A stretch of DNA of 64,000 nt, taken from Bacillus pumilus (GTDB taxonomy: Bacteria > Bacillota > Bacilli > Bacillales > Bacillaceae). The notes under the pieces were generated by a model, which was not told the origin of the DNA, searched no databases, and saw only the letters and a program-made list of their open reading frames with translations. Where the stretch lies: NCBI GenBank assembly GCA_001938995.1, contig MKZN01000004.1, positions 1 through 64,000 of the forward strand. The letters are read 5' to 3'. The position numbers and the translations under genes were made by a program. Of this stretch, positions 63,827 to 64,000 are shown piece by piece (within the stretch, counting starts at the first letter, position 1; every line of letters begins with the position of its first letter).

Positions 63827-64000
63827 TTACCCCTTTACGATATGTTCAAGAATCTGTGCAAGTTCATCTGCCTGTGGCCGCTTCATCATCGTGACATGGT
63901 CACCTTTGATTTGGTAATACGTACACGTTTCTTTCGTATACGCCTCCCAATCTGTGAACTTCTGTTGGAAATCTGAGGCGTGATCGCTGCTTTGCACAAT
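63827..64000 (-). CDS. Nonribosomal peptide synthetase, C-terminal end (srfAC-like; cut by window edge)
   Basis: A frame open to the right edge supplies the last 57 residues of a protein, ending ADELAQILEHIVKG. The preceding YYQIKGDHVTMMKRP fits the catalytic-His region of a terminal thioesterase domain of a peptide synthetase. Its place directly before srfAD marks it as the termination subunit of a surfactin/lichenysin/pumilacidin-type lipopeptide synthetase. This tail is rather unlike that of B. subtilis SrfAC as I recall it, so the product type is left open. Confidence 0.75.
   Translation of the reverse strand: MVQSSDHASDFQQKFTDWEAYTKETCTYYQIKGDHVTMMKRPQADELAQILEHIVKG

Noticed and set aside
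1-64000. CRISPR arrays, rRNA or tRNA genes, classical riboswitches
   Set aside because: No regularly spaced repeats, no tRNA-like clover leaves and no known riboswitch cores were found by eye on either strand.

Overview
The window reads as a chromosomal segment of a Bacillus from the B. pumilus group (B. pumilus / safensis / altitudinis). The GC content is moderate, ribosome binding sites are strong AGGAGG types, TTG and GTG starts are frequent, and nearly every block has a recognisable B. subtilis counterpart in the ydaC-topB, ycs/kip/mtl, ycn/gab, ycl, yxe and srf-sfp-tcy regions. Species assignment rests on recalled gene content and order, not on a search.

Layout. 1-4.1 kb: the N-terminal part of an IS1182-type transposase cut by the window edge, an M20 amidohydrolase and a NorB-like drug exporter. 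4.1-6.8 kb: an LXG polymorphic toxin with its putative immunity gene, plus a frameshifted immunity paralogue and another coding scrap downstream. 7-18.2 kb: a general-stress block (pyruvate oxidase ydaP, ydaG, ydaD, ydaC, each with a recognisable sigma-B type promoter), topB, ydzA and mtlR. This block is interrupted by an IS3 remnant, a scar made of two truncated genes and a 0.43-kb hairpin-rich interval. 18.4-25.7 kb: lipC, azoR and the 5-oxoprolinase / kip operon (ycsF-ycsG-kipI-kipA-kipR) with a TnrA box, a degenerate kipR and no ycsI, then ycsE. 25.8-30.5 kb: small membrane and VOC proteins and the mannitol operon mtlAFD. 30.9-39.7 kb: copper genes ycnJ-ycnI, an oxidoreductase, and the GABA cluster gabT-permease-gabD with divergent gabR. 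39.7-46.6 kb: ArsR and TetR regulators, an MFS exporter, aspartokinase yclM, a GAF-STAS stress regulator and a chimeric YclJ/YclK remnant. 47-53.6 kb: the yxeKLMNOPQ operon for S-(2-succino)cysteine use. 53.8-64 kb: yclG, the peptide transporter yclF, an amino acid permease, cystine importer tcyABC, yczE, an apparently intact sfp, srfAD, and the 3' end of a nonribosomal peptide synthetase.

How the parts fit. MtlR sites occur upstream of both mtlR and mtlA with the same spacing to a cre-like element. The kip operon carries a TnrA site centred near -49, which suggests induction under nitrogen limitation. GabR boxes lie between gabR and gabT. Sfp would activate the carrier domains of the lipopeptide synthetase whose last module and editing thioesterase (srfAD) end the window. 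The least explained parts are the LXG locus, the hairpin-rich interval at 13.4-13.9 kb, the YclJ/YclK fusion and the dispersed repeat flanked by a 24-bp direct duplication at 46.8-47.0 kb. No CRISPR array, rRNA or tRNA gene was seen.
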